NCBI GenBank assembly: GCA_003550325.1
Contig: QKWP01000041.1
Location: 130,052-194,051, forward strand
DNA from: Gigaspora rosea
Lineage: Eukaryota > Glomeromycota > Glomeromycetes > Diversisporales > Gigasporaceae
Reading direction: 5' to 3'
Length of the DNA stretch: 64,000 nt
Below are positions 10,662 to 22,876 of this stretch, piece after piece. The notes below the pieces were generated by a model, which was not told where the DNA came from, searched no databases, and was given only the letters and a program-made list of their open reading frames with translations. Position 1 is the stretch's first letter, and every line of letters starts with the position of its first letter. Made by a program: the position numbers and the translations under genes.

Positions 10662-10943
10662 ATGAATGAAAAAAGATATTATTGTTTAAATTGTAAGCAG
10701 TTAAGGAATAAATTAAATTGCTCTAAATGCAATGAAAGCCAAAGCTGTCGTGAATGTAGAAAGTGTCCTAAATGCCAAAAGGAGCTAACAGGGATATTTC
10801 AAAGAACCTTTTGCACCGAGCCAAAAAGTAGCAATACGAATGATTTATGTAGTGAGTTATTAAGCATTGATTTAGACGAAGGGGGACGCATAACTTTTCA
10901 TAACCAATGCCACAAGCATTCAATAACCGAAAGCACCATCTAA
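10662..10943 (+). CDS. Hypothetical small cysteine-rich (zinc-ribbon-like) protein, 93 aa
   Basis: Not recognised. From the ATG at 10662 the frame encodes a 93-residue protein whose first half is dense in cysteine pairs: CLNCKQL, CSKCNE, CRECRKCPKC, then a lone FC. CxxC pairs repeated this closely suggest one or two zinc-binding ribbons or knuckles. The C-terminal half (LDEGGRITFHNQCHKH) adds further Cys and His. The frame is also open upstream to a possible ATG at 10617, which adds a basic stretch (KERRRK). An AG acceptor just before GATAAATACG at about 10570 could start an upstream exon. With no family match in memory, coding status is uncertain. Confidence 0.4.
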   Translation: MNEKRYYCLNCKQLRNKLNCSKCNESQSCRECRKCPKCQKELTGIFQRTFCTEPKSSNTNDLCSELLSIDLDEGGRITFHNQCHKHSITESTI

Positions 10944-11606
10944 GATTGTATAAAACTTTAAACTTCTATTAGAATAACCGTTGTATGATTAGAGATTATA
11001 AGATATCCAGGTTCGAGATTATATACACGAAAGGCTTTTATAAATTATATACATGAAAGTCTTTATAGATAATGATATTAGAAGTTAGTTCGCTATTAGT
11101 TAATAAATGAACAGAACAATGTATTCATTATAGCTTCGATTTTATCTTGATTTTGCGTTATTTTTTTGTACTTTTTTTGTTCTTTTAAAACTTGTAATTT
11201 GACAATACATGAACTTGGATGGTTCCCCTGTTGCACCAACACATAAGTAAGAGCTATCGCTTTATCTTTATTAAAAAAATAATTATAGCTTCGGACATAT
11301 AATGCTATGTATTTTCCTAGTATTGGCATATGTGGTTTTTAAATTCGCAAATTTTTAACATAAATTGAGAACTCACGTAAGCATGTTTAGAATTTCATTA
11401 TCTTTAACTTTGAAAAATAGCGGTAGTAAAAAAGTTTTGCTTAAAACATTGCAAATTATGCTAACATAAAATCGCTAATGTCATCTGAGCGTTTAAGAGT
11501 TGAACTTACAATTTGCTTCGAAACACTAATAAAACAATAAATTAATTTTTAACTGTTTAAGTACAAAGCATTGAACAAATAAGCAATGTAAAATAATTCG
11601 TACCTT

Positions 11607-12306
11607 TAAGGCGCTTTGTTATCTCTTGTACATCGATTAAAGTACTACAGTATTTATTCTGGATTATTGATAAAAATTTTAGTGATATTTCTTTGATTAT
11701 GCTATCAGCATCATTAAATTTCTTTTTTATATCAAGTTTTTCATCTACTAAATTTTCTGATTCTAAAATTGTTTCATTAATTAATTTTTGAATTATTGTA
11801 TTCAGCGGAAAGTCGGTTATGTGGATTTGAATCCATGCATTTTTTTAGCCAATTCAATGTAACAATCAGGTGTTCCATTAGCAAATTCTGGGCGTAATCC
11901 CTTACAAATTTTTATTCCAAGCTTAATATCATATTTATATCCATTATAAGGCCATTTTCCAGTTGATACTTCTGCCATAATAACGCCTAAACCATAATAT
12001 CTATCTCTTGTGTGTATTGCTGATCTATCAGAACATAACTCCATAAATGTCTTCTTTTTCTCCTTGTTTTCTAGATAATCCCAAATCCGTAATGTATGAT
12101 ATTATATTTCCATCAATATTTTGATTTAGTAAAATATTACCACTATGAAAGTCATTATGAATAAATCTTGCCTTGTGAATTTGAGATAAATCATAAGATA
12201 TATTTGCAAAGTTGCTTTAATTAAATTTATCATATAATTCTCTAAAACATTTGGCTAAAAAATCATAAAGATTTCCCCTATTGGCATATTGATATACCAT
12301 CATATA
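11607..12306 (-). pseudogene. Protein kinase remnant, minus strand, several breaks
   Basis: The minus strand reads successively QYMMVYQYANRGNLYDFLA, DLSQIHKARFIHNDFHSGN, ITDLGLSRKQGEKEDIYGVM, GLGVIMAEVSTGKWPYNGY and GLRPEFANGTPDCYIELAKK. The family tail with KKKFNDADSIIKEIS ends near 11690. It is the same kinase family as 636-1522. The catalytic loop HNDFHSGN and DLG motif are retained. A stop follows LYDKFN. The APE segment is deleted after YGVMF, also with a stop. A run of A near 11841 shifts the frame. The N-lobe is not present. It is a host gene copy decayed by at least three changes, inserted in a region with no other gene. Confidence 0.85.
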
Positions 12307-12474
12307 TTGACCTGTTTATATATGCCTGCCAATCCGAGCGCACTACCTCTAATCTACATTGCATATGATTTTTAACTTGATAAATATATAATTTTTATAA
12401 GTTTACATCCTGAATTTTACAATTACCCTGTTTGTGTGCAATAAATTACATGGTCATTATTTTGAATTTTTCAC

Positions 12475-12652
12475 TTTTTGAAACAGCTCATTGATTCAAA
12501 ATAACCTAGCATGCTTATATTTTGAAACAGTTCATTTGATTCAAAATAACCTAGCATGCTTATATTTTGAAACAGCTCATTTGATTCAAAATAACCTAGC
12601 ATGCTTATTTTTTGAAACAGCTCATTTGATTCAAATAACCTAGCATGCTTAT
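12475..12652. repeat. Tandem repeat, unit about 45 bp, 4 copies
   Basis: The unit contains GAAACAGCTCATTTGATTC and AATAACCTAGCATGCTTAT and is repeated four times with only one or two differences per copy, so the expansion is recent. The units abut directly without unique spacers. Confidence 0.92.
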
Positions 12653-13099
12653 ATACTTGCTCAGCAACTATAAAGTAATAAAAATAATAATCTTAAATCA
12701 GGAAAAAAAACATTAGTAAATGCATTTGCAGAAATTCTATATACTTTATAAACTTTCTATATAGTGAGCTTTAAATTTTATTAAAAAATTAATAGCCTGA
12801 CCCGAATTTAAATATTAAACTGAACCTGAACTGAGCATAATCAAAAAATCAACAACAAAATACATTATTTGAAATGATTATATGAATAGTTTTTGAAAGG
12901 ATAGTTTTTTAATTATGAAACGTTGGTCTAAAATTGGAAAATAAAAATTTGAAAAAATTTGAAACAAACTATTGGTAAAAGCATAGCAATACTATATAAT
13001 CTTTAAGAAGATGTTGGAATCTGTTCACCATGCAATTGGTTTTGTGAGCTCTAACTGTATATTCAATTATAAATACTTATATAATTAACTTAATAATAA

Positions 13100-13203
13100 A
13101 TTATAGATTTGTGATTAGATTTTAGAGACTCAAATAATTATAAACCTGAAAATTATAGATTTGTGATTAGATTTTAGAGACTCAAATAATTATAAACCTG
13201 AAA
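13100..13203. repeat. Exact 52-bp tandem duplication
   Basis: The segment beginning ATTATAGATTTGTGATTAG occurs at 13100 and again at 13152 with no visible difference, ending in ATAAACCTGAAA. It is a recent duplication in non-coding DNA. Confidence 0.9.
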
Positions 13204-13454
13204 ATTTAGAGTTAGGTTCTTTTTTTGACAAGATTCATATAAAATAATAATATGAAATAATAACAATAAAGACTATTATAAATAAAATCAGTTCATTTTG
13301 AAAGATATCTAAAATTTGTAAGCTTTTTTATTTTATAATTTTCATTTGAATTTTGAAAAATTTTCACCTCAATGTTCTCTTAAGTCAAAAATATAATATT
13401 ATTTTGTAATTTTTGTAATACTGCAATTTGATTGATCAATCATTACATGTGAAC

Positions 13455-14342
13455 TAAAGTTGGCACGAAACCCTTTTGTGCCAAATCCTAAATCTCATTC
13501 GAACCCGAAACTTCATCTGAACACCAAAAACTACCCAAACTTCCATATACATTGATTGCATTAATGTATTATATATCTCTTTCAATTATACATCAAATGC
13601 ACAGATTTATGTTATAAATCGCACTGATGTATGTCATATATCTTCTTAAAGAATTCAATAAAATTTGAATATCTAGCGCTATTTGGGCTGGAATACATCC
13701 AACAATTTATTGCATGCGTGCAGTCCCTTTGTTGTTGTGATTCACAAGTACATAATGAAAGGCATAATTCCGGAGTTTATATTCTGACAATCAAATGACA
13801 ATCAAGGTTGCTTTTGCAAGTATCAATTTTTTACCTACTACGTGAAAACTGGATACAATATCAAGTAGTAATAAGTAATTGTACGACAATATCTACTAAT
13901 GAACGAATTGATAAGTTACCGCAGAATTAAATAAATTGTTGGTATCAAAAGGCATCAAATATTTATCGATTCTTCATTGGCAATTTTTTCTATCGTCCTA
14001 AAATTTTGAAATCAGTTATAACAACGGTATGATATAAAAAAAAAACCCCCGAACAGACCGAGGCAGTGAAATAAAAAAATTGCCAAAAACATAATTAAAA
14101 AATGATCTATATAATGTTATAATTTACTGTTATAATTTATTCAAAAATAATTTTACATTTTGGGTTATTAAAAATGAGTTAACTTTATAATAAATTTTAA
14201 AAGCTTCAATATTATATTTTTAAGTTTCGGATTATAATTTTGAGCTTCGGAATATAGTTTCGGGTTTCAGGTTTCGGAATTTCGATTTTTTGAAAAAATC
14301 CGAAACTTGTTTCGGGTAGGTTTCGTTTCGCCTCCAACTTTG
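13455..14342. mobile_element. hAT-type non-autonomous element, 888 bp, TSD ATGTGAAC
   Basis: An exact 8-bp duplication ATGTGAAC flanks the element (13447-13454 and 14343-14350). The ends are TAAAGTTGGCACGAAAC and, inverted, CAAAGTTGGAGGCGAAAC. Subterminal DNA is rich in CGAAAC / GTTTCG motifs (TTTCGGGTTTCAGGTTTCGG on the right, CGAACCCGAAACTTC on the left). No transposase was recognised. It lies directly downstream of the secreted-protein gene, only about 40 bp from its stop. Confidence 0.85.
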
Positions 14343-14390
14343 ATGTGAACAGATTTTGATTGGGTTAAAAATTTATAAACATTGTTATAT

Positions 14391-15092
14391 TCATTCACAT
14401 GTAAAACGAAATGATGCAAATCTGATAGGAGGATCATAGTAAATTGTGTTGCATCCATCTCCTGTTACATCAGTTTCATTGCAACGAAATTTAGAATAAA
14501 AAGTGTAGCAACAAGGCTCAGGCGAACAAGAAACTTTATAGATTTTGTCAAAATAATCATTATAGTGACAGTTAAAATGGACATTATTGGTTTCATGACG
14601 ACGCTCGCCTTGCACGACTAAAAATATTCAAATTTAAAATATAAACAGGCATCCAAAAAGATTTACGTATAAAGAATTTGAGTATTAAAAAATATACCAA
14701 TACTACACTCTGATCATAACGAAAGAATTTTAAACGGTCAAATATTAATAATATATATATAAGTTATTAAATGTGGAATCATTTACACTCAAAGATAAAT
14801 ATAATAAAGGTTGTCACGGCTGATTCTAAATTTGACTGATGTTGAAATTTTTTGTGATGTTTTTTTTGGGGTTTTTTTATGGATAAGGTAGGGTTTAGAA
14901 TAGATTTGATATTTAAAGAGTATATGTGGATTTTAACAGGGCTTGTATTTTTAAATCGAGACTTCAAATTTCAGCATCAGTATCAGCTGTGCAAAAAAAA
15001 TTTTAAACTTTACCTTTTGGCTCATCGGATGAAACAATAGTTAAAATAAATGTTAAAGTCATAATAATAATGAAGAATGTCATAGATGCCAT
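14391..15092 (-). CDS. Small secreted cysteine-rich protein, 2 exons, 101 aa
   Basis: Exon 1 is 15092-15014 and exon 2 is 14617-14391, both on the minus strand. The 396-bp intron starts GTAAAG and ends TTTTTAG; the phase-1 junction gives AAA-GTC. The product starts MASMTFFIIIMTLTFILTIV, a clean signal-peptide core, followed by SSDEPK. The mature part holds seven cysteines (residues 43, 57, 62, 63, 72, 82, 100), including a PCC pair, in the frame NCHYND...KVSCSPEPCC...FRCNETD...GDGC...RFTCE. It is therefore probably exported and disulphide-bonded, like the small secreted proteins and candidate effectors common in mycorrhizal fungi. I recognise no named family. The intron is longer than its neighbours' and could hide a further exon. 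A second ATG three codons downstream is an alternative start. Confidence 0.72.
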
Positions 15093-18000
15093 AATAATGT
15101 GAATTTTTCCGAGATATTGATTAAACTTAAAAATTATATGTGAAGTTTATTTTGAAACAAAGTAAAATTTTACGGCTTATATACAGAAATTTGAGATTTG
15201 TATGTGTTAATTATTTGTGTGTTGCAGAGTGAAACTCAGTAAATTATCATAGTAGACCATTAAATATAGTAACAGGTTTTCACTTTACAATGTTCATTTA
15301 TATTAAATCACAATGGTCAAGGCTTAAATGTTGACACGTTGAATATATTGCGTTTATGATTTATTCTGATTATAATATTCTAAAAAAAGTAAAGATTTTG
15401 ACTTTAATCGAGGAGTTGTTTTTAGGCATAACAATAATGAAATATAATCATGAGAATTCAGTTCCTTTCTACTATCGTGTAACACATATTATGATACATA
15501 TTTTGAATGAATCGAATAAATAACATACAAAAGATTGGCTTTTCTAAATATAACTGTCTTTAATAAACGATATTAAAAAAACGGACAATTCTATTTGGAT
15601 AACACCTTTGTTTCTTTTTTAAAATAACAATTCCTCACGCTCTTACAATTATCCCTTCATCACTATATCAAAGTACAATGTACACAAATGCATAAAATTT
15701 TTAATAGCAGATGCCCTTACAGCCACCTTAAAACTACACAGATTATGACTGTCATCAAATAGGCCATATTTTTTTTATTAAAATTTATCTAAAGCATTAA
15801 TTGTTATCTTAACTGCCATTTTCTAAAAGTTGTCAGACAAAGTTGGATATAAGAATAACAGAATTTACATGTAGGAAAAACCCCGTTCCCCTTAAATACT
15901 GCTAATAATTATTAATAGAAAAAATATTATGTATAGAATTTAAATATTAATAATTATATATTTAAGTGTTGAAAAATACGACTTAAATTTTGCATTGTAC
16001 AAGTGCAGAAATATATTTCAAAAAAACTGCTTTAAAGCGTAGAAATATAGCTTTAAGGAAAATATAACTATAAAGCTTACTTTAAAATGTTTCAACATTT
16101 TGCGATAAGTATGCAATCTTTTAACGGTCAGTTTTACATATTTGTAATTCTTAAATAGCTGCTATTATGAGAATGCACTTTTTTACTTTTTCTTTTAAAT
16201 GCTAATTGAACTGGAATACACAGCCAAATTGTAAAGCATTTGTACATGACAAAGATCTAAGTGTTATTGTTCGCAATTTTTATCATAACATTATTTCTCT
16301 AGACTTATTGGTTAACTTGTTTGTTATTTCCCTAAAAATTTTAAAACATATAAATGAAGACAAAGAAATGTGATAAATGATTAGTATCACGATGTCTCGT
16401 CATGTTGTCATATGAAATGATACAGCCATTTTCAAGAAGTTTTGTAAATTTCGTTTAAGGTTATGATTTGGGATAGCAATTTGAGCCTCAGCTTAAATTG
16501 TAATTTTTGAATAATTTATTAGAGAATGATTTTTGTTTGCTATTGAGAAACTTTAGAACAATTATATATATGAAAGTAAGTTTTCACTCTTGAATACATT
16601 TTAAATTTCTGAATACTTAAAATTTCCACCAATTTTAGTAACAATTAATAGTCATTATTCAAACCTTAGCTAGTTTTGTTACAATATACTTCTCTCTTTA
16701 TGTATATTGACTTACGATTCACTTTAAGGATTATTTATTAATCTATTTCAGCAGGAAATCTGAAACCAGATTGTTATCGTATACGAAAATATAAACCAAT
16801 TGCACTATGCGTTGACGAAGTCACGCTAGGGTCATTATAACCAGATTTGTGGCTTATATGAAAAGATTATAGATATGCATGCGATTATTGCGATAGATAT
16901 GCATGTGATAGAGATTTTAGATACGTATGCATGTTGATGCATCGACAGAGTTTATAAAGATACATAGTGATTTCTTACTTCGCTTGCCATGTTCACTTGT
17001 TCTCTTCGCTGCCCGATTACGATCCGGCTCCTTCATTTCATGTGTAGCAGCTGAATGCGTCGCACCATAACATGACTCGAACTTGCTACTTTATTTAAAG
17101 TAGAATGTACCATACCATAGCGTGAGTCCGTACTTTCAATCCTCATTTATGCTTCGTCATGTGAGTATATCCACGTGAACATAAATTATACAGTATGCAA
17201 TAGCAGAAGAGAAAATTGATGAAGTGGAGCACTAATCCCATCATGTGCCTTCATAATATTTAATAAGGTTCATGATGTTTGACAAAGAAATCAGAGCGAG
17301 AATAATTATCTTCACCATACTTGTGATGTTTACTTCATTGCAGAGGCAACTTAATGTAATATAATTAGTACTTATGTGATTTGATGTAGTTTATTAAGAA
17401 TCGTCCCTGTTTCATGATAACAGTAGGTATGAGATGACACAACAGCCCGTCCACATCATTACTAACTCAAAACATTATTAATTAAGGTCTTTATTTTTAT
17501 CTATCATAACAGAAATCACAGGAATAGTTATACTTGAGACATATTTCAATAATAATATTTCCATTCATTTTAGCACTATTACGATCACTAAGAAATCGCA
17601 TTTAAGATGATCCTTGAGGGCATTCTGTGTATAAGATTGAAATGCTTAAGTAATTTACTTCTCACTTGACTTTAACTATATTAAACTTTGCAAACCATTC
17701 CTTTACTGAAATAACCTCGTAATATCTGCCAATTCCATGCTAAAATACGCTTGAACACAGGAAAAAAATTGCTATGCCATTGTTAACAACTTTATTTAGA
17801 ATAGAGTACTAAAAATGATTTAAATACATATATATATATATACACACCAGTTATACACCCGTATAATAAATTCGAATAATGCGCAGGGGTGTAATCCCGA
17901 ATTTCGGACTAAATTAATTTAATTCAGGCCTAAATGTAAAATACCGGCCCTGTGAGTTATTTTTAATTATTAATTAAAATCAAACGCAGTAAAACCTAAA

Positions 18001-18429
18001 GTTAGCTTTTTAATAATCTTTTTTAAGCTAATCATTGTATAATAATTAACTTCTAAATAAAGTTTGTAAGTTTCATTATCTTTTCATTGAGTGTTAATCT
18101 AGGCAATTTTATCGCCATTTTTTTTTATTATTGAAACGTTACATTACCAATGAATAGGGTAAACTAAACAATAAAGTTAAATTGTATTGTACATTCTAAT
18201 CTTCCTATTTTAGATTATTCTAACTAAATTAAGAACGCCTCTGTATAATATTACAGCAAGGGCGCATAAGCTAATCAGAGACTATCAGTACAAATAAATG
18301 TGAAGCAGATTTTTTTGGGGGAAATATTTGTCACCTTGATTTGATTGGCATAAGATTCGTATGTATATTCGTCGTCGTTCGTACGTACGTAAAGAACTTT
18401 TATGAGAAGAAATATAAAATATTATAAAA
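15093..18429. other. Long intergenic stretch, no gene recognised
   Basis: AT-rich sequence with short alternating TA tracts (around 17828-17850). A GATAGATATGCATGTGAT-like motif is repeated loosely at 16865-16940. The segment at 16960-17170 is a little less AT-rich than its surroundings. No reading frame with family signatures and no paired transposon ends were found. Confidence 0.5.
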
Positions 18430-20265
18430 ATGGGTAATATATATATATATATACAGTAATGTTTAATTTAATGAAACCCAAGAAATTCTTATTCATATAT
18501 ATATATACGTATACATATACATATATTAGATTTTATATTACCAAATAAAATTGAAGTATTTTCATTAGAAAACCACGGATTAACTTGTGAATATGAAGAA
18601 TCACTTACCGAACTAAACAAATTGTTAGAAGTTGAACCAAATAATGTAATAGCATTAAAAAATCGTGGATTAATTTATCTATTAATGGACAAATACAAGG
18701 AATCTATTGTAGATTTAAATAAATCGTTAGAAATTGAACCAAATAATATGAATACATTAAGTTATCGGGGTGTAGCTTATTGTATGATAAAAAAGTTTAA
18801 ACTATCACTTATAGATTTAAATAAATCACTAGATATCGATCCAAATAATGCATTTACATTAAGATACCGTGGAACAACTTATTATGAATTGGATATGTAC
18901 GAAAAGTCACTTGAAGATTTAAACAAATCGTTAATCCTTGAACCAAATAATTTAAATACTTTAAATTGTCGTGGAGCAACTTATCGTATGTTAGGATTAT
19001 ATGAAGAATCAATTACAGATTTAAATAATTCATTAGAAATTGATCCTAATAATGCATTAACATTAAGGAATCGAGGATTAACTTATTATGCTACAGAAAA
19101 GTTTAAAGAATCTCTTGAAGATTTTACAAAATCATTAGAAATTGAACCAAATAATACATTTGTATTACGAAGTAGGGGAAAAACTTATTATAAAATGGGT
19201 AGACATGAAGATGCACTTATAGATTTAAATGAATCATTAGAAATCGAATCACATAATGCGTATGTAATGACAAGTGAAAAAATTTATCATATGATTAGTA
19301 GATATGAAAGAATACTTTCAGATTTTACTAAATCATTAAAACTTAAACCAAATGATGCATTCGAATTAAAAAATCGAGGCGCAACATGTAGAGTATTGGG
19401 TAGATATGAAGAATGGATTGTAGAAAAACAATTAGAAATTGAATCAAATAATAAATTTTTATCGAATAGTCCTGTTGAATTCTACCTTAAAAAGGATAGA
19501 TATAAAGAAGCACTTGCCGATTTAAATAAATCTTTGGAAATTGATCCTAATAATGCTGATACTTTGAGAATTCGTGGTGACACTTATTATATTATGGAAA
19601 AATTCAATGATGCACTTAAAGATTTAAATAAATCATTAGAAATTGAACCAACAAATGCATCCGCATTAAGACTTAGAGGTGCAACTTATCGAATGTTAAA
19701 AAAAAATAAGGAATCACTTGAAGATTTAAATAAATCATTAGAAATTAATCCAAATAATGCATTGACTTTGAGACAACGTGGAAGTACATATAGAATAATG
19801 GAAAAATACGAAGAATCACTTGAAGACTTTAACAGATCATTAGAAATTGAACCTGATTATACTGGTTCATTGAGTGAACGTGGTGACACTTATCGTTTGA
19901 TGAATAGATTTGATGAATCACTTCAAGATTTAAATAAATCATTGAAGATTGAACCAAATGATGCTTGGACACTAGGATGTCGTGGGTCTACCTACTACTG
20001 TATTGGAAATTATAACGAAGGACTCATAGACTTAAATAAATCATTAGAAATTGATCCGAATGATTCATTTTCATTAAGTTATCGTGGAGAAATTTATCGA
20101 AAGTTGAATAAATATGAAGAATCACTTGCAGATTTTAATAAATCATTAGAACTTGAACCAAATGATGCATGGACATTAAGGAAACGAGGGGAAATTTATC
20201 TTAAAAAAGGATTTGAAGAAGAATCTTATATAGATTTTAAAAAATCTATAGAAGTAGATTTATAG
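18430..20265 (+). CDS. Tetratricopeptide-repeat protein, about 17 TPR units, 579 aa
   Basis: The long frame consists almost entirely of 34-residue TPR units with the consensus ALxLRxRGxTYxxxxKYEESLxDLNKSLEIEPNN, sixteen to seventeen in a row. This makes a right-handed superhelix used as a protein-binding scaffold; the partner is unknown. The frame is open upstream of the first clear repeat (SLTELNKLLEVEPNN) but has no ATG there. A GT at 18434 just after ATGG (18430-18433) and a TATTAG acceptor at 18529 would give a 4-nt coding first exon and start the protein MDFILPNKIEVFS. The total is 1740 nt, divisible by three, so I prefer this start (moderate confidence). The next in-frame ATG is 18685. 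Units near residues 250-320 are the most divergent. The 102-bp DNA periodicity makes unequal crossing-over likely. Dead relatives lie at 40725 and 53150. Confidence 0.85.
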
Positions 20266-22453
20266 CACTAAGTTTCTGTGATTGTAATATGTATAAACGC
20301 CTTATAAATTTTTTTTTGAATGATTTATTTGTCTCATCAAAGAGATAGTAAGTAGTGTTAGTGAAAAATTTTGGTAAAATAAAATTTTGGGGCTCTGTCC
20401 GTTCTTTTTTGTACAAATGCTCAAATATGCAACTTTAGTGAGCATCGAATGACTTTTAAACTGAGAATTTATTTTATCAAATTGTTAATGCATTCATCCG
20501 TAACTAGCATTTGTCAATCGCATATTATTCTATGCTATCCTACAAGGCAGATAGGAAGGTTGGGTAAGACAAAACGAAAACTAGACAAAGTATACTAATA
20601 GAAAAACAAAGTACTTTTTTTGATAATAAGTTTATTCACTTCAAATACGTTCTAAAATTTACAAGTTGAAAATACAATAATAAAGTGCGCCACTGAGTAT
20701 CTCCTTGGGAGTTCAAAAAAAAATACAATAACTACAGTAGAATGCGCATACTTCATAAAGATAAATAAATAAATATGCCGTTTCTGGGCCGGTACGTGTA
20801 TTCTCATATCCAATAAATAAAAGTTTTAAAAAGTTTAAACCAAGAAATTTTGATAATTACCTAATTAACTTTGAAAATAAATTTACTTATGTTCTATGGT
20901 TTTGTAGAATTAAAATAAATATCTATCATAGTAGAAAATTGCATTAAATTTTTAGTTTTTTAAAAAAAAAAGTCTTAACAATCGCCTAACCAAATTTGAT
21001 GAAATTTTTGATTTTTAATTTTATAATTCTATTAAATTTAAATAAAAATTTTATTAAATTTGGTTAGATGGTTATTAATACAAATATACTCTTTATATAA
21101 TTTGATTAATTAGATCAATAACTTTAGTTGTGAATTATACTATTAACTAGAAAGAATTGCTTTTGTAAATGTCATTCTGATTTGTTTAAGCTTTATGATC
21201 TAACGTAACTACGCATCTCAATAAACACATATTACTACCTTACCTATCCATTGTATTCTTGTAAAAGCTGTTTTTTAGGTGTAATACAATTTCCTAAGTT
21301 ACAATATCCTCGTGGCTATCTACTTATATTATGTTACCGTATAGCACTGTATGTATCTAGGGCGTTATTCAGAGATTCCTTTTTTTAATTGAATAATACC
21401 GGCGAATGCTGTGTGAAAACCAGTACTATTATTTAAGGATATCATAAATGTGCTGATATTATTCAAGAATTAAGCCAGATGGGTAATAAATAATACCCAA
21501 ATCCTAATCAAGGAGGTTTTATTTTTAGGGTACTTCATGCATGCTATGCTTTCGTTTAATATGATCATTATTCGATGTTCTCAAATTTGTAAATTACTTG
21601 TTTACCTTCATTACCCCTGTGGAATCTAATAATATTTGGGCGAAAATCAACTCTACGTAATAGCTAAGCTTTTATTATGCCAGGAAGTAATCTAAATTTT
21701 AACATAACAAATGCCTCATTAATAAAATCTTTAATAAGTTATTCCGTCAAAATTTGTCATAAGATAATATTAAGCTTAGTAAACAAAATGTGGTATCAAT
21801 CAATCATAGTAAGATGTCAAGTTACAAGCATATTTTAAGACTTTAATAGTGTAGATATTTAATATAACGTTCCTTCTCGATCTTTCACTGAAGTCTTTTC
21901 AGTATATAAATACACCGCTTCCAATCTTTCATCACACTCTTTTAATATTAATATGAACCGTTTTTATTGAATGTAGTTGATATACAGAATATTTTTGGAA
22001 TGTACATTAAAAATACATAACCAAAAAACCCGAATGTTAAAAATCTACATCAAAACTTGCTTATTCTTATAATTACTTAATAAATTAGGCTGAAAAAATT
22101 TATCGCATAACAGAAACACACTATTTGTTTCGTTATAATTCGGCTTAAAGATTATTTTCTTTTGTTGAATAGAAATCGCATTAATCAAGAACTTTGATTT
22201 ATAGTAAATTTCACCTATGCGAGATTTTGAATTGCAAGAGACAAATGAATGCAATTTCATTGATTAAAAAAAATTGAAGTACGTGATGTTATACAAAACT
22301 TATGCACGAAAATCATTCCTCTTTCTTTTTGTGATTCTGTGTTGTTTTTGTTATCAGAATTTTGGATGTCGGGGATCATGAATGTCAGAATTCTGGACCC
22401 CCGAATATTCTGTGATTCTATTTTGCATCTAATCTTGCGATTTGAGTTTTTAA
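20266..22453. other. Intergenic, no gene recognised
   Basis: AT-rich DNA. The 71-residue minus-strand frame at 22045-22260 has no recognisable motif and no supporting splice structure. I see no repeats with copies elsewhere in this window. Confidence 0.5.
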
Positions 22454-22545
22454 TTCAAGTTGACGGTAGGTCAACAGATCGAAAAGACAGCTAAGCAGTG
22501 ATGCATTAGCAAGCGACGATCACATGGGTGATCCCGGGAAGATAA
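22454..22545 (+). repeat. 5S-rRNA-like dispersed repeat (possible SINE), copy 1
   Basis: CAAGTTGAC, then GTCAACAGATCGAA, AGCTAAGCAG and GCGACGATCACA match 53751-53830 in order. GATCGAAnnGnnAGCTAAGCAG resembles the internal-promoter region of eukaryotic 5S rRNA (GATCTCGGAAGCTAAGCAGGG). A 5S-derived SINE or 5S pseudogene is my inference. No A-tail or target duplication was identified. Confidence 0.5.
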
Positions 22546-22876
22546 GTAGAAATTTAATGAAATTACCAATTCCGGGTTTATGGCATGAATACTAATGTAA
22601 CCAAATTTAGCAGGGAACGTATGACAATAACATACAGAAATAAAACGGAGGAGCGGCAGTGCAGCATGACAGCAGCCTTTCAAGAGGCAAAGCAATTTCG
22701 CAAGCGTCGACGAAAGAAGCGTAAAAGATTTCTTAAGAAGATTAGTCTAATGCGAAGCATTTCTATTCATCAACGTTATTCCACTCCACAAAGTATCGAG
22801 TGAGAATAATGGAGATGACAATGGATAGATAGATTACGCATTGCTAAATTTTTTGGTCTATTAAGGCACATAGATG

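Noticed and set aside
11096-11329. 77-residue minus-strand frame (YNYFFNKDKAIALTYVLVQQ)
   Set aside because: It looks somewhat protein-like, but no motif, splice structure or repeat family supports it.
12475-12652. Possible CRISPR array
   Set aside because: The four 45-bp units abut directly and there are no unique spacers. It is a plain tandem repeat in eukaryotic DNA.
22585-22803. 72-residue basic frame (KRRRKKRKRF) next to the 5S-like repeat
   Set aside because: The charge pattern looks like a nuclear signal, but the frame is short, shares nothing with the sequence after the second repeat copy, and has no other support.
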